64,000 bases of DNA from CAJINA01 sp964636125 (GTDB lineage: Bacteria > Desulfobacterota > Desulfobacteria > Desulfobacterales > CAJINA01), in NCBI GenBank assembly GCA_964636125.1, contig CAZWPX010000002.1, positions 1-64,000 of the forward strand, read 5' to 3'. The notes beneath the pieces were generated by a model, which saw nothing but the letters and a program-made list of their open reading frames with translations, searched no databases and was not told where the DNA came from. How positions within the stretch are numbered: the stretch's first letter is position 1; every line of letters begins with the position of its first letter. Positions 25,466 to 34,334 of this stretch are shown here, in pieces. A program made the translations under genes and the position numbers.

Positions 25466-27082
25466 TCAACCCTCACTCATCCTGAAATCATTCTTCCCCT
25501 GCTGCTTGGCCAGGTACATGGCATCATCCGCTTTCTTCAATAAAATGTCGGTATCGTCCCCATGGTCCGGATAGACGCTCACCCCTATGCTGGCCCCAAT
25601 GCGGGCTTCATTTCCCTTGATGTCAAACGTAGCGGCTATTGTGTTGATGATCTTGCGAGCCACGACCGCAGCCCCTTCCGGGTTGTTGATATCGCTGAGA
25701 ATAATCGTAAATTCATCCCCCCCCAGCCGGGCCACCGTGTCGGACTCGCGCACACAGACGGTAAGCCGGTCAGCAACCGCCCCCAGCAGGTCATCACCGG
25801 CCGCATGCCCCAGGGTGTCGTTGACGGCTTTAAACCCATCCAGGTCGATAAACAGGAGGGCAAAGCGGCGCTCGTACCGCCGGGACTGCTTCAGCATCTG
25901 ATGCAGACGATCCATAAAAAGGGAACGATTGGGCAGATCGGTCAGCTTGTCGTAATTGGCCGAGCGATAGAGCTCCGCCTGGTAGCGTTTGCGTTTTGCC
26001 AGCAACTGGGCAAAAAACCAGGCTGGTGCTATTGCCAGTGTGAAAAGAGCCAGTGTGATAAAAATCAACCGGGACCGCAGGTTGAAAGTAGCGGCCCGCA
26101 ATTGTTGGGGTGGAATATGCGAAATGATTTTCCAGGTATAGCTCCGCTGATGGCTACCTTCAGTGTGGCTGCCGTATACGGCAGCAGCCTTGGAACTCGC
26201 ATGGACACCCTTTTTCAGTGGATATACAGTTGTCGCTGTAAACAAACCATTTTGAGTATGGATCTGATCCGAAGATGACGCTGCAATGCTTCGCCAGGCC
26301 CGGGGGTAGTTAGTGGAAAACTTGCGCCGGCTGCGGGCGTCGATCATGAACCCCCACTCATCCTCAGGCTGGGGACTGGACAGCCAGTAGCCGGCGGCGT
26401 TGACCAGCATGGTATCACCATCCGACAGTTCGCCGGCCTTGCGAATACCATCCAGAATTCGCCCCCCCAGATAGTTGAGCACAACGACCCCGCGCTTGTG
26501 CCCGCCACCGTCGAAAACCGGGATACCGAAACGAATCATAGGCTTATGGGGGGTCTCGATGCGGCCTTTTTCCACATTGAGGTCAAAGGCTGAGACAAAA
26601 AACTCTTCTTTGGAGAGTGCCAGGGTGTCCTTGAAGTAGTAGCGTTGGCTTTTGTCGGCCAACCGGTCCCCCGGAACGATAGCAGCCACGCCATTGTTGA
26701 AGTTCACCCGGACTTTTTCCATACCGGAGGTATCAATGAAGCGGATCTGGTCATAGCGCCCCTTCTGTCGGCTGAAAGTCAGATACTCCCAAGCCATTTC
26801 ATCCGTGTAGTGCTGTTCATCACTGTCAAACCAGTGCATCAGCTCATTTAGCCGGGACAGCACCATCAGATCCGAAACCACGTCTTCCAGACTGTAAATG
26901 ACAATCTTGGCCTGAAGGTGAACGATCATCCGCTCTTCAATCTTGAGCCGGGACAGATATTCTCCGGTTTCCAGCTTGTACAAAAGCATTGCCGTACCGG
27001 CGATAACCAGGCCAATCACCAGGTAAATGACCAGAAAGATGCGGATAGTGAGATGACGCTTACCCGTCTCCGGTGCAGTCAT
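25466..27082 (-). CDS. Membrane diguanylate cyclase, dCache-GGDEF
   Basis: A 538-aa protein. The first membrane helix is near residues 14-34 (FLVIYLVIGLVIAGTAMLLY). A periplasmic dCache-type sensor spans ~35-330 (RFIDTSGMEKVRVN, FGIPVFDGGGHKRGVVVL). The second helix is ~333-353 (LIFITLALFTLAIAPAWFF). The GGDEF domain starts around 375 (YDKLTDLPNRSLFMDRL) and has an intact GGDEF at 454-458, so c-di-GMP synthesis is expected. An RxxD inhibitory site (RESD, 445-448) lies five residues before it, indicating product feedback. It is on the same strand as the pilus ATPase upstream (27469-29775), whose MshEN domain is a candidate receptor for the c-di-GMP made here. The linkage is by position only. 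Confidence 0.93.
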   Translation of the reverse strand: MTAPETGKRHLTIRIFLVIYLVIGLVIAGTAMLLYKLETGEYLSRLKIEERMIVHLQAKIVIYSLEDVVSDLMVLSRLNELMHWFDSDEQHYTDEMAWEYLTFSRQKGRYDQIRFIDTSGMEKVRVNFNNGVAAIVPGDRLADKSQRYYFKDTLALSKEEFFVSAFDLNVEKGRIETPHKPMIRFGIPVFDGGGHKRGVVVLNYLGGRILDGIRKAGELSDGDTMLVNAAGYWLSSPQPEDEWGFMIDARSRRKFSTNYPRAWRSIAASSSDQIHTQNGLFTATTVYPLKKGVHASSKAAAVYGSHTEGSHQRSYTWKIISHIPPQQLRAATFNLRSRLIFITLALFTLAIAPAWFFAQLLAKRKRYQAELYRSANYDKLTDLPNRSLFMDRLHQMLKQSRRYERRFALLFIDLDGFKAVNDTLGHAAGDDLLGAVADRLTVCVRESDTVARLGGDEFTIILSDINNPEGAAVVARKIINTIAATFDIKGNEARIGASIGVSVYPDHGDDTDILLKKADDAMYLAKQQGKNDFRMSEG

Positions 27083-27468
27083 GATGAAGAATCTCCCCCT
27101 ATCGTGGAAAGGTCAGGATCGGTTCTCGCGTGACCCACCTTTGAAGATTCAAATGGCAGGAAATGCCGCCTTGCGGTCGAAGCCGCAAAGGCGCCAAGAA
27201 GGTCAAAAGCATGATTAACCGCGGACTCACGCGGACAGACGCAGACAAAGATTTTCCGGTTGACGCCGGGTGAACCAATAAGACCAATACACCAAAACGT
27301 CCAACATCGAACACTGAACGTCGAACATCGAATATGGTAGTCGCAGGGCTCCGTAATCTTTTCCCAATAACCAATAACGAATAACTACTTTTCCTTGTTT
27401 TCGCCCTTCTCCGTGTCCATGTCTCTGTCGTTGATACCTGTGTTGACTTTCGTTTTTACTTCCATGTT
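27083..27468. other. Intergenic region with degenerate repeats
   Basis: No gene is supported. It contains phrases such as gccgcaaaggcgccaag, cgcggactcacgcggacagacgcagac and gaacactgaacgtcgaacatcgaat, of the same intergenic style as 25340-25475 and 62250-62355. Confidence 0.5.
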
Positions 27469-29775
27469 CTATGACGATCTTCGAAGCAAATTCGCAACCC
27501 GAATTAAAAACTTCTCCCGGTTGACCGGTTTGGTGACGTATTCGTCCGCGCCGGCTTTCAGCAGCGTAATTTCCGATTGCACCGCATCGACCGAGGTGAG
27601 CATCAGGATTGGGATGCGTTTGTGCACCGGATGGGCCTTGAGTTCCTTGACCAGGGTCTCACCGTCCATGCGGGGCATGAGGTAATCGGCCACGATCAGG
27701 TCGAAAGAATCTTTTTTGAGCGCTTCCAGGGCCAACAGGCCGTCTTCGGCCTCGGTGGTTTCGTAGCCTTCATCCTCGAGGGCATCGCAGATGATCATGC
27801 GATCGATTTCGACATCATCTACGACCAAAACCGTCCTGGGCTGATCGCTTTTCTGCGGCACCCTCTCTTCGGCAAAGGCGCTGACGCCGGGTTTTGGTAC
27901 CGGTTTGGCCGCCGGCGCCCTTTCTCCATCGGTCACCGGCGGGGCCTGCTGGTCTGCCAGCGGACTTCTTGCAGGCCGGCTCACTTCGGGTTCTGGTGCC
28001 GGTTCAGCATCCATTTCGGGCGGCGCCACCCGGAAAACTTCATCGATGGTGGTCAGGCCCTGCAGGGCTTTGACAATGCCGTCCTCGGCCAGGGTGCGGT
28101 AGCCGGATTTGGCGGCGGCCCGCTTGAAGGACGTCAAGGCCATTTCCGGTTTGATCAGATCCCGCAGCGCAGGTGTAATGGCCAGGATTTCGTAAATACC
28201 CATGCGGCCGGAAAGCCCGCTGCCCTGGCATTTCTCACAGCCGGTGCCTTCCCAGAGCAGCGGCCGCTCACGCCCTTTCAAATAGGGTCGCATCCGTTCC
28301 AAAACCCGCTCACTGACATAAGCTTCAACTTTGCAGGCCGGGTGAATACGGCGCACCAGCCGCTGGCCGACCACCGCCACCAGGGCGTCGGAGATCTGAA
28401 AGTCATCCACCCCCAGGTCGAGCAGGCGGGTGATGGCCGCCGGGGCATCGTTGGTGTGCAGGGTCGACAGGACCAGGTGACCGGTCTGGGCGGCTTCGAA
28501 GGCGACTTCGGCCGTCTCGGCATCCCGGATCTCACCCACCATGACAATATCCGGGTCCTGCCTTAAAATGGACCGCAGACCGGCCGCAAAACTGATCCCG
28601 GCCTTGGCATTGATCTGGACCTGGTTGATACCGGCCACGTCGAATTCGACCGGGTCTTCCACGGTGATGATGTTGACCGACGGTTTGTTGAGCCGGTTCA
28701 GGCAGGCGTATAGGGTGGATGATTTCCCGCTGCCCGTGGGTCCGGTGACCAGGATGATGCCCTGGGGCCGGCTGATGGCTTCGGTGAGCGTGGTCAAATC
28801 CCGCTCCGTGAACCCGAGATCTTCCGGTCCCATCTTGGCACTGGCCGGGTTCAGGATCCGGATGGTAATTTTTTCACCGTAGGTGGTCGGGATCGTGGAG
28901 ACCCGCAGGTCGTACATGTCGTTTTCGTATTTGATCTGGGCCTTGCCGTCCTGGGGCTTGCGTTTTTCGGATATATCCAGACCGGAGATAATCTTGATCC
29001 GGGATACCAGGGATGGGTGCACGTGCCGGTCGGTGCGCAGGGTTTCGTACATGATGCCGTCTATCCGGCAGCGCACGATCAGATTGGGCTGCCCCTGGTC
29101 ATCTATCTGCGGCTCGATGTGGATATCGCTGGCCCGTCGTTTCATGGAATCGGCAAAGATGGCGTTGGTAAAGCGGACAACCGGCGGCAGGTCGGCCATG
29201 GAAGCCAGTTCCTGGTCGGATTTATCTTCGACCTTGGCCCGCTGGATGACCTCCATGCTGGCATCCATTTCGGCCGGCGAAATGATCTCTTCGCGCAGGT
29301 CCTTTTTGGGATAATAGCGCTCGATGGCCTCGGCGATATCGCTGGGGGTGGTCACCGCAACGTAAACGGGTCGTGATACAGCGAACTGGATATCCTCCAA
29401 GGCGTTGTAGTCCAGGGGATTGGACATGGCGATGACCAGCTTTTTATCGATTATCTGCAGCGGTACAATGTCATATTTTTCAGCCATTGCCTGGTTGATC
29501 AGGGAAATCGCCCTGGGTTGGATCATGACTTTATTGAGGCGGATGCACCTGATTCCCAACTGCTTGGAAAGCACATCCGCTATATGGGTTTCCGTCACCC
29601 CGCCCATATCGACAAGTATCTGACCCAGTTTTTTGTTCTGAACCTTCTGGGCGGCAAGGGCACTCTCCAGTGTTTTCTGATCAATCAGCCCGGCTTCAAC
29701 CAGAATTTCACCCAACCTTTTACGGACCTTGGGGAGTGCTTTTTCCAGGCTCACAATTTTCATACGACTTTCCAT
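27469..29775 (-). CDS. PilB/GspE-type pilus assembly ATPase with N-terminal MshEN and C-terminal receiver domain
   Basis: A 768-aa protein. Residues 20-43 begin RLGEILVEAGLI and fit the 24-residue MshEN c-di-GMP-binding motif. A second copy begins KLGQILVDMGGV at 50-73. The secretion ATPase core follows, with Walker A GPTGSGKSS (~342-350), the Asp-box/Walker B region GEIRDAETAE and the His box STLHTNDA. The zinc region has HPAC (~480) and CEKCQGSG, so the usual first CxxC is HxxC. After a Pro/Ala linker (~575-640), residues ~645-768 form a CheY-like receiver with Asp697 (VADYLMPRMDG) and TKPVNRE. Typical PilB is ~570 aa; the extra length is the receiver. The ATPase should power extension of a type IV-like pilus at the inner membrane. 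Start could also be M5. The fusion implies control by both c-di-GMP and phosphorylation. Confidence 0.93.
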   Translation of the reverse strand: MESRMKIVSLEKALPKVRKRLGEILVEAGLIDQKTLESALAAQKVQNKKLGQILVDMGGVTETHIADVLSKQLGIRCIRLNKVMIQPRAISLINQAMAEKYDIVPLQIIDKKLVIAMSNPLDYNALEDIQFAVSRPVYVAVTTPSDIAEAIERYYPKKDLREEIISPAEMDASMEVIQRAKVEDKSDQELASMADLPPVVRFTNAIFADSMKRRASDIHIEPQIDDQGQPNLIVRCRIDGIMYETLRTDRHVHPSLVSRIKIISGLDISEKRKPQDGKAQIKYENDMYDLRVSTIPTTYGEKITIRILNPASAKMGPEDLGFTERDLTTLTEAISRPQGIILVTGPTGSGKSSTLYACLNRLNKPSVNIITVEDPVEFDVAGINQVQINAKAGISFAAGLRSILRQDPDIVMVGEIRDAETAEVAFEAAQTGHLVLSTLHTNDAPAAITRLLDLGVDDFQISDALVAVVGQRLVRRIHPACKVEAYVSERVLERMRPYLKGRERPLLWEGTGCEKCQGSGLSGRMGIYEILAITPALRDLIKPEMALTSFKRAAAKSGYRTLAEDGIVKALQGLTTIDEVFRVAPPEMDAEPAPEPEVSRPARSPLADQQAPPVTDGERAPAAKPVPKPGVSAFAEERVPQKSDQPRTVLVVDDVEIDRMIICDALEDEGYETTEAEDGLLALEALKKDSFDLIVADYLMPRMDGETLVKELKAHPVHKRIPILMLTSVDAVQSEITLLKAGADEYVTKPVNREKFLIRVANLLRRSS

Positions 29776-29780
29776 AAGAA

Positions 29781-30368
29781 ATGAATGTCCTTGACACAGG
29801 CTGGGTTAAAACTATAGAAGTTATCAAGCTTACCAAAATATTGAATAAAATGAAAGACTTTAAAGACATTGCTGTCGCAATTGGCCTGCGGATACTGATC
29901 GCAGCCCCTATCTTTGCCGCCGGTTGTTATCTCATTGCCGCCCCGAAGTATGGTACGAGTTCATTTCAGCAGATTTTTCTTGCCCTGGGCTGTTTCTTGA
30001 TCAGCATCGTGATCGTCACCCCGTCCATCGTCCGACTCTTCGCAGAACCGGCCGGCTCACTTTATCATTCAGAAAAAGAGGACGTTCCGCGGGCACCGCC
30101 GGATTACAGTGTCCCCGAAAAGCTACGTGCCAGGGGGCTTTTTGAAGAAGCCATGACAGCCTATGAAAAAATTGCCCTGCAGCATCCGCAAGCGTCAAGG
30201 CCATTCCTTGAAATGCTGGACATTGCCTTAATAGAGCTCGATAATCGCGACCGGGCGGAAGCCATCTTAAACAAAGGGTTGGCGTTGTTGTCAGACCCCC
30301 AGAATCAGGAAGCGCTGAGAATAGCCTTTGCAACCACCACATCCAGTTTTTCAAAGATTAAAATTTGA
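29781..30368 (+). CDS. Small membrane protein with TPR-like C-terminus
   Basis: Up to 195 aa. Two hydrophobic helices lie at about residues 33-52 (GLRILIAAPIFAAGCYLIAA) and 65-85 (IFLALGCFLISIVIVTPSIV). A helical, TPR-like segment follows (LRARGLFEEAMTAYEKIALQHPQ, with a second helix pair around NRDRAEAILNKG). It is divergent from the pilus ATPase: their start codons are only 5 nt apart if the first ATG is used. A later start at 29850 (MKDFKDIAV) would ease this, but I see no clear ribosome-binding site for either. Probably an accessory or assembly protein of the neighbouring pilus-like system. No specific family recognised. Confidence 0.65.
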   Translation: MNVLDTGWVKTIEVIKLTKILNKMKDFKDIAVAIGLRILIAAPIFAAGCYLIAAPKYGTSSFQQIFLALGCFLISIVIVTPSIVRLFAEPAGSLYHSEKEDVPRAPPDYSVPEKLRARGLFEEAMTAYEKIALQHPQASRPFLEMLDIALIELDNRDRAEAILNKGLALLSDPQNQEALRIAFATTTSSFSKIKI

Positions 30369-30403
30369 TCCGGACGCCGAAATGGGCCATTTGCGGAAGC
30401 GCA

Positions 30404-30886
30404 CTATTTAATGATTTTGGGAACCGGTTTTCTGCGGCTGACGACCAGATCTTTAAAGCCATAGATTTCCGGACTGGGGCTGCGGACAATAATGTCCCGG
30501 GAGGTTTTCTGAACGATGAAAGCTTTCTTACTGGCGGGGCAGAGAAGCTCAGCCGGAGGGAGCTTGCCTTCCTGGAGAAGTTTGGATACCCGCCATAATT
30601 GCCGAATACAATCGTCGGTAAGCGCATCGGTTTGAAACGTGCCGTGACGGAGCGGCTTTTCCACCTGGTTCAGGGCGGCCATGACCTGTGGCAATTGAAA
30701 GACGATAGTACCGGCACAAATAACCAGAAAAAGCCACTGACCGGCAACCCACAGCTTTTTTTTCTTTTCCTTACCCGCCTTACGGGCCTTAGATTCCTGG
30801 AGACGTTCAGTTTCCGCGGCTTTAAAATCATCCAGCGCAGCCTGGGCCGCCTGGCGTGGCTCGTCTATGTTATTTTGTCTGGTCAT
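30404..30886 (-). CDS. Hypothetical single-pass membrane protein of the pilin locus
   Basis: A 160-aa protein. A charged cytoplasmic N-terminus (AALDDFKAAETERLQ, AGKEKKKK) precedes one transmembrane helix (LWVAGQWLFLVICAGTIVFQL, about residues 45-65). An extracytoplasmic domain with two Cys follows (TDDCIRQLWRV, ELLCPASKK), which could form a disulfide. The chosen ATG at 30886 overlaps the end of the pilin gene by 17 nt, suggesting translational coupling. A longer start at 30910 is possible. It is co-transcribed with the LamG-pilin and convergent with the TPR-like membrane gene. The function is not recognised; a pilin-associated accessory role is an inference from the overlap. Confidence 0.7.
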   Translation of the reverse strand: MTRQNNIDEPRQAAQAALDDFKAAETERLQESKARKAGKEKKKKLWVAGQWLFLVICAGTIVFQLPQVMAALNQVEKPLRHGTFQTDALTDDCIRQLWRVSKLLQEGKLPPAELLCPASKKAFIVQKTSRDIIVRSPSPEIYGFKDLVVSRRKPVPKIIK

Positions 30887-31826
30887 AGTAGCCCTGTATC
30901 TCTTCAGCACTCACCGCCCGGTCATACAATCCCAGTTCATCAATAGTGCCCGTGTACTTTTTATTGAAATTGCGATTGCGGCCAATGGCCAGGTGGGTGA
31001 TATCGGCATCCCCGTTCCACTTGCCGGTATCCACCAGCTGGCCGTTGTTGTAGGTTGTGACGTTGGCACCGTCGAAGCTGACGGCAATAAGCTGCCAGTC
31101 GGTGGTAATCTTACCAATATTGACGCGTTTGCTAGTGCCGCCAAAGAAATTGTAATTGCCCTTGCCATCCGTATCGATCTGAAAATTATTTTTATTGGGA
31201 CCATCGGCGCTGGACGCGAAAACAGAATCCCACTTGTCGTGCTTGGTGGGGTCGGCCTTGACCCAGGTCATCACCGTAAAAGGTCCGGAGCGATCTTCAA
31301 TGTCCGTCTGGACATAGTCGTTCTTGCCATCGAAATGCAGGGCCGCCCCCGATTTGCCGTCCACCCACTCGGCACCGTAAATAGTGGCGGTATCAGACCC
31401 GAAACTGACCGTGCTGCCCCGGCCTTCGTCCATGCTGAATCCGGCCACCAGTCCTGAAATCATATCCAGGCCGGTTTTTTCGGCAATGATATCTTCGGGG
31501 ATCTCGGCGAAATGCACCGAGCACCCCACCCGGGGGTAATATGCTGACTCCGGGTCTGAAATCAGCCACACCAGGGTCCCTCCGGATGGGCATTTGTGTT
31601 TGTTGTCGATCTGCAGGCTGACTTTGTTGTTGTCCAGGTAATAGGCCTGTTCGTCCATATCGATCGCCCGCCGGGTGGTCAGGCACTGGGTGGACTGGGC
31701 CTTCTCGCGTGATTGTATATAGTTGGGAATCCCAAAAGAAATTAAAACGCCGAGGATGGCCAGCACCACGAGGATCTCGATGAGCGAGAACCCATGCTGA
31801 TTTGAGCGGGGGTACATTCTTGGCAT
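30870..31826 (-). CDS. Type IV pilin-like protein fused to a LamG/concanavalin-like domain
   Basis: A 318-aa protein. It has a 12-residue leader ending in a prepilin peptidase site, HG|FSLIEILVVLAILGVL, with the conserved Glu at mature position 5 and the hydrophobic pilin helix. A short pilin-like segment follows (IPNYIQSREKAQS). Residues ~140-318 form a LamG_3-type jelly roll: AGFSMDEGRGSTV, GKSGAALHFDGKNDYV, FTVMTWVKAD, YTGTIDELGLYDRAV. Simple pilins are ~130-170 aa, so the LamG part is an added extracellular module, likely for carbohydrate or surface binding. ATG at 31826 is chosen because AAGGA lies 5 nt upstream; a GTG at 31856 is less likely. It lies two genes from the pilus ATPase. I read it as an adhesive (minor or tip) pilin, by inference. 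Confidence 0.92.
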   Translation of the reverse strand: MPRMYPRSNQHGFSLIEILVVLAILGVLISFGIPNYIQSREKAQSTQCLTTRRAIDMDEQAYYLDNNKVSLQIDNKHKCPSGGTLVWLISDPESAYYPRVGCSVHFAEIPEDIIAEKTGLDMISGLVAGFSMDEGRGSTVSFGSDTATIYGAEWVDGKSGAALHFDGKNDYVQTDIEDRSGPFTVMTWVKADPTKHDKWDSVFASSADGPNKNNFQIDTDGKGNYNFFGGTSKRVNIGKITTDWQLIAVSFDGANVTTYNNGQLVDTGKWNGDADITHLAIGRNRNFNKKYTGTIDELGLYDRAVSAEEIQGYYDQTK

Positions 31827-32014
31827 CACATTCCTTAACTCAATGTAAAAAGGCACCAGATTTGATGAATCCCGTATGTTGCAGATTATTTATTTCTTAT
31901 ATACGAAATTGGTTAAAAGGTCAAAACTGACAGCCAAAAAGGCCTGTCTTCCGCTGGTGTTCAAACTGCCGGGTTGACATCCTTAAACCCAGTCGCTATT
32001 GCATGAGGTAGCCA

Positions 32015-33946
32015 ATGCAGACAACTCCCAAACCCCTGATCCTGATAGTCGATGATACCGAGGTAAATATCGACATCCTGGTAGACACCCTGGATGTGGA
32101 CTACGATCTCAGTGTGGCCCTGGACGGACCCAGTGCCCTGGAATCCGTTGCCGACGAACCACCGGATCTCATCCTGCTCGACATCATGATGCCCGGAATG
32201 GACGGCTACGAAGTGTGCCGGCGGCTCAAAGAAAGTGGTGATACGCGCGGGATTCCGGTCATTTTTGTGACCGCCAAGACTGCCATTGAGGACGAAATCA
32301 GAGGGTTCAAACTTGGCGCCGTCGATTACATCACAAAGCCGATCAGCCCCCCCCGGGTACAGGAAAGGGTGCGGGCCCACCTGCAGCTCAGAGAAGCCCA
32401 GCGCCGACTGGAAGCCCAGAATGCCAGCCTGCTGGAAGCCGCCCGACTAAGGGAAGATGTGGACCTGATCATGCGCCACGATCTTAAAACGCCCCTGAGC
32501 AGTATTATCGGTCTGCCGGGCACACTCGTGGAAAAAGGGAATCTGGATGCTGAACAGATCGCCGCCCTGGAAGCCATCGAAGCCTCGGGGTACCGGATGC
32601 TCAACATGGTCAACCTCTCGCTCGATTTGATGAAAATGGAGCGGGGTGACTATCAATTCCAACCGGTCCCGGTCAATATCTCCACCTTGTTTCAAAAGAT
32701 TATTAGCGAAACAGCCACGCTCGCCGGCAGCCGCCAGATAACCGTAAGCGTAAACAGCGGCAGCCTCCCCATAGAAAATCCGGCATGCTTTTATATCCTG
32801 GGAGAGGAACTGCTTTGCTACTCGCTGTTTGCGAACCTGATCAAGAATGCCATTGAAGCGGCACCGGAAGCTTCCACCGTAACTGTAAAGCTTGCCAACG
32901 GTGAGTCCGGGTCGATCAGTATCCATAACAGGGGCGCGGTACCAGAAGAGATCCGGGAGCGGTTTTTCGACAAGTACGTCACTTCCGGGAAAGCCTCCGG
33001 CACCGGGCTGGGTACCTACTCGGCCCGGTTGATTACCGAAACCCAGCATGGACGCATTAGTCTGGAAACATCACAGACGACCGGAACAACCATTACGGTG
33101 CGGTTGCCGGCCGCCGAACCGCCTCAACCAGGGTCCGGACCCGACTTGCCAGTACCGGAACCGTCCGGTCAAATCTCAGCTGGGTTCCCGTTGTCCGACT
33201 TGAAGATCCTGCTGGTAGACGATGACCCTTTCAATCTGCAGGTCTTAAGCCGCCTGTTAAAAGCCCCGAACCTGGAGACCGATACCGCTGAAAATGGAAA
33301 AATCGCCATTGAAAAGATGAAAGCCGCGCCGTATGATATTGTTTTCATGGACATGGAAATGCCGGTATTAAACGGTATGGAGACGATTGTACGGGTCAGA
33401 AAGTTGGAGTCCGCAGGTGAACTGAATGGTATACCAATCGTAGCCATCGCCCTGTCAGCCCATGATGATCTTGAAATTAAAGCACAGTGTTTAGCCGTCG
33501 GCTTTGATGCTTACTTGCAAAAGCCCGTTCTCAGGAGTAGACTTATGGAATCAATTCTCAAGTTTTTCCCTGAGACGGAAGGCGATTCCAGCAGTAAAGA
33601 GTGTGCCGGTATCGAACCTGAAAAATCAGATGCACCGGCCATCGAATATACAGTGGTTGTGGACGCAGACCTTGAAGACCTGATACCCGCTTTTCTGGAA
33701 GCCAAAATTGAAGACCTGCAAAACCTGAAAACTGCTGTGGAAAACGAAAACTTTGAAAGGGCCCGGCAGGTCAGCCACAAGCTTAAGGGCGCTTTCAACA
33801 TGTATGGATTCAGTTATCTCGGCGAAACCTGCGCCGTCATGGAGGCGGTCGCACCCGCCGGCGAAGCCGGTCCGCTTACCACTCAGCTGAAAGTGATCGA
33901 CGACTTTTTACATAAGATGGACCTCCGGTTTGAGGAGATGACCTGA
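32015..33946 (+). CDS. Hybrid sensor kinase: REC, HisKA, HATPase_c, REC, Hpt
   Basis: A 643-aa soluble protein. An N-terminal receiver carries Asp56 (LLDIMMPGMDG). A transmitter carries phospho-His155 (MRHDLKTPLSS) and HATPase motifs (NLIKNAIEAA, ASGTGLGTYSAR). The N-box is recognisable and the G1 box is weak (IHNRGAVPEE). A second receiver carries Asp446 (MDMEMPVLNG). The C-terminal Hpt carries His588 (VSHKLKGAF). The N-terminal receiver makes it an intermediate rather than a primary sensor; it likely takes phosphate or allosteric input from another kinase of this island. GAGGT lies 6 nt before the ATG. A single-receiver gene follows 19 nt downstream and is the probable output partner. Confidence 0.92.
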   Translation: MQTTPKPLILIVDDTEVNIDILVDTLDVDYDLSVALDGPSALESVADEPPDLILLDIMMPGMDGYEVCRRLKESGDTRGIPVIFVTAKTAIEDEIRGFKLGAVDYITKPISPPRVQERVRAHLQLREAQRRLEAQNASLLEAARLREDVDLIMRHDLKTPLSSIIGLPGTLVEKGNLDAEQIAALEAIEASGYRMLNMVNLSLDLMKMERGDYQFQPVPVNISTLFQKIISETATLAGSRQITVSVNSGSLPIENPACFYILGEELLCYSLFANLIKNAIEAAPEASTVTVKLANGESGSISIHNRGAVPEEIRERFFDKYVTSGKASGTGLGTYSARLITETQHGRISLETSQTTGTTITVRLPAAEPPQPGSGPDLPVPEPSGQISAGFPLSDLKILLVDDDPFNLQVLSRLLKAPNLETDTAENGKIAIEKMKAAPYDIVFMDMEMPVLNGMETIVRVRKLESAGELNGIPIVAIALSAHDDLEIKAQCLAVGFDAYLQKPVLRSRLMESILKFFPETEGDSSSKECAGIEPEKSDAPAIEYTVVVDADLEDLIPAFLEAKIEDLQNLKTAVENENFERARQVSHKLKGAFNMYGFSYLGETCAVMEAVAPAGEAGPLTTQLKVIDDFLHKMDLRFEEMT

Positions 33947-33965
33947 CACAGCAAAGGGAGTGAAA

Positions 33966-34334
33966 ATGGAAACGAAAATAATGATCGTGGATGATGATAC
34001 CGACGTGCTGGCCCTCATGAAGATGAAACTGGAAAAAACGGGCCGCTTTACGGTTTTCACCATGAGCGATGGCTCAAAAGCAGTTGCCGCCGCTGTGAGT
34101 GAAAGCCCGAACCTCATCATTCTCGACATTGATATGCCGATCATGACCGGCGGTGAGATCGCCGAAACCCTGGCCGATGATGACCGCACAGCCGCGATAC
34201 CGGTCGTTTTCTTCTCGTCACTCATCCCCAAAAGTGAGGCCGCCCAGGGTCCGAAGGTTATCGGGGGCCGCACGATGGTCTCAAAATATACGCCGATTCC
34301 GAAACTGATCGAGGTGATTGACAGTTTGGTTTAG
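33966..34334 (+). CDS. Single-domain response regulator (CheY-like)
   Basis: A 122-aa receiver: METKIMIVDDDTD, acceptor Asp in IILDIDMPIMTGG (about residue 55), the conserved Thr/Ser position in VFFSSLIP, and a Lys in VSKYTPIPKL. No output domain. ATG at 33966 is preferred over the in-frame GTG at 33960 because AGGGAG ends 5 nt before the ATG. It is directly downstream of the REC-HK-REC-Hpt gene and most likely receives phosphate from its Hpt domain. Confidence 0.9.
   Translation: METKIMIVDDDTDVLALMKMKLEKTGRFTVFTMSDGSKAVAAAVSESPNLIILDIDMPIMTGGEIAETLADDDRTAAIPVVFFSSLIPKSEAAQGPKVIGGRTMVSKYTPIPKLIEVIDSLV

Noticed and set aside
27577..28566. 329-codon plus-strand frame opposite the pilus ATPase
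   Set aside because: Shadow of the ATPase gene; the opposite strand encodes Walker motifs and a receiver.
31857..32014. c-di-GMP riboswitch upstream of the pilin
   Set aside because: No GEMM-type conserved blocks are seen; only a gacaggcc/ggctgtc hairpin around 31929-31948.
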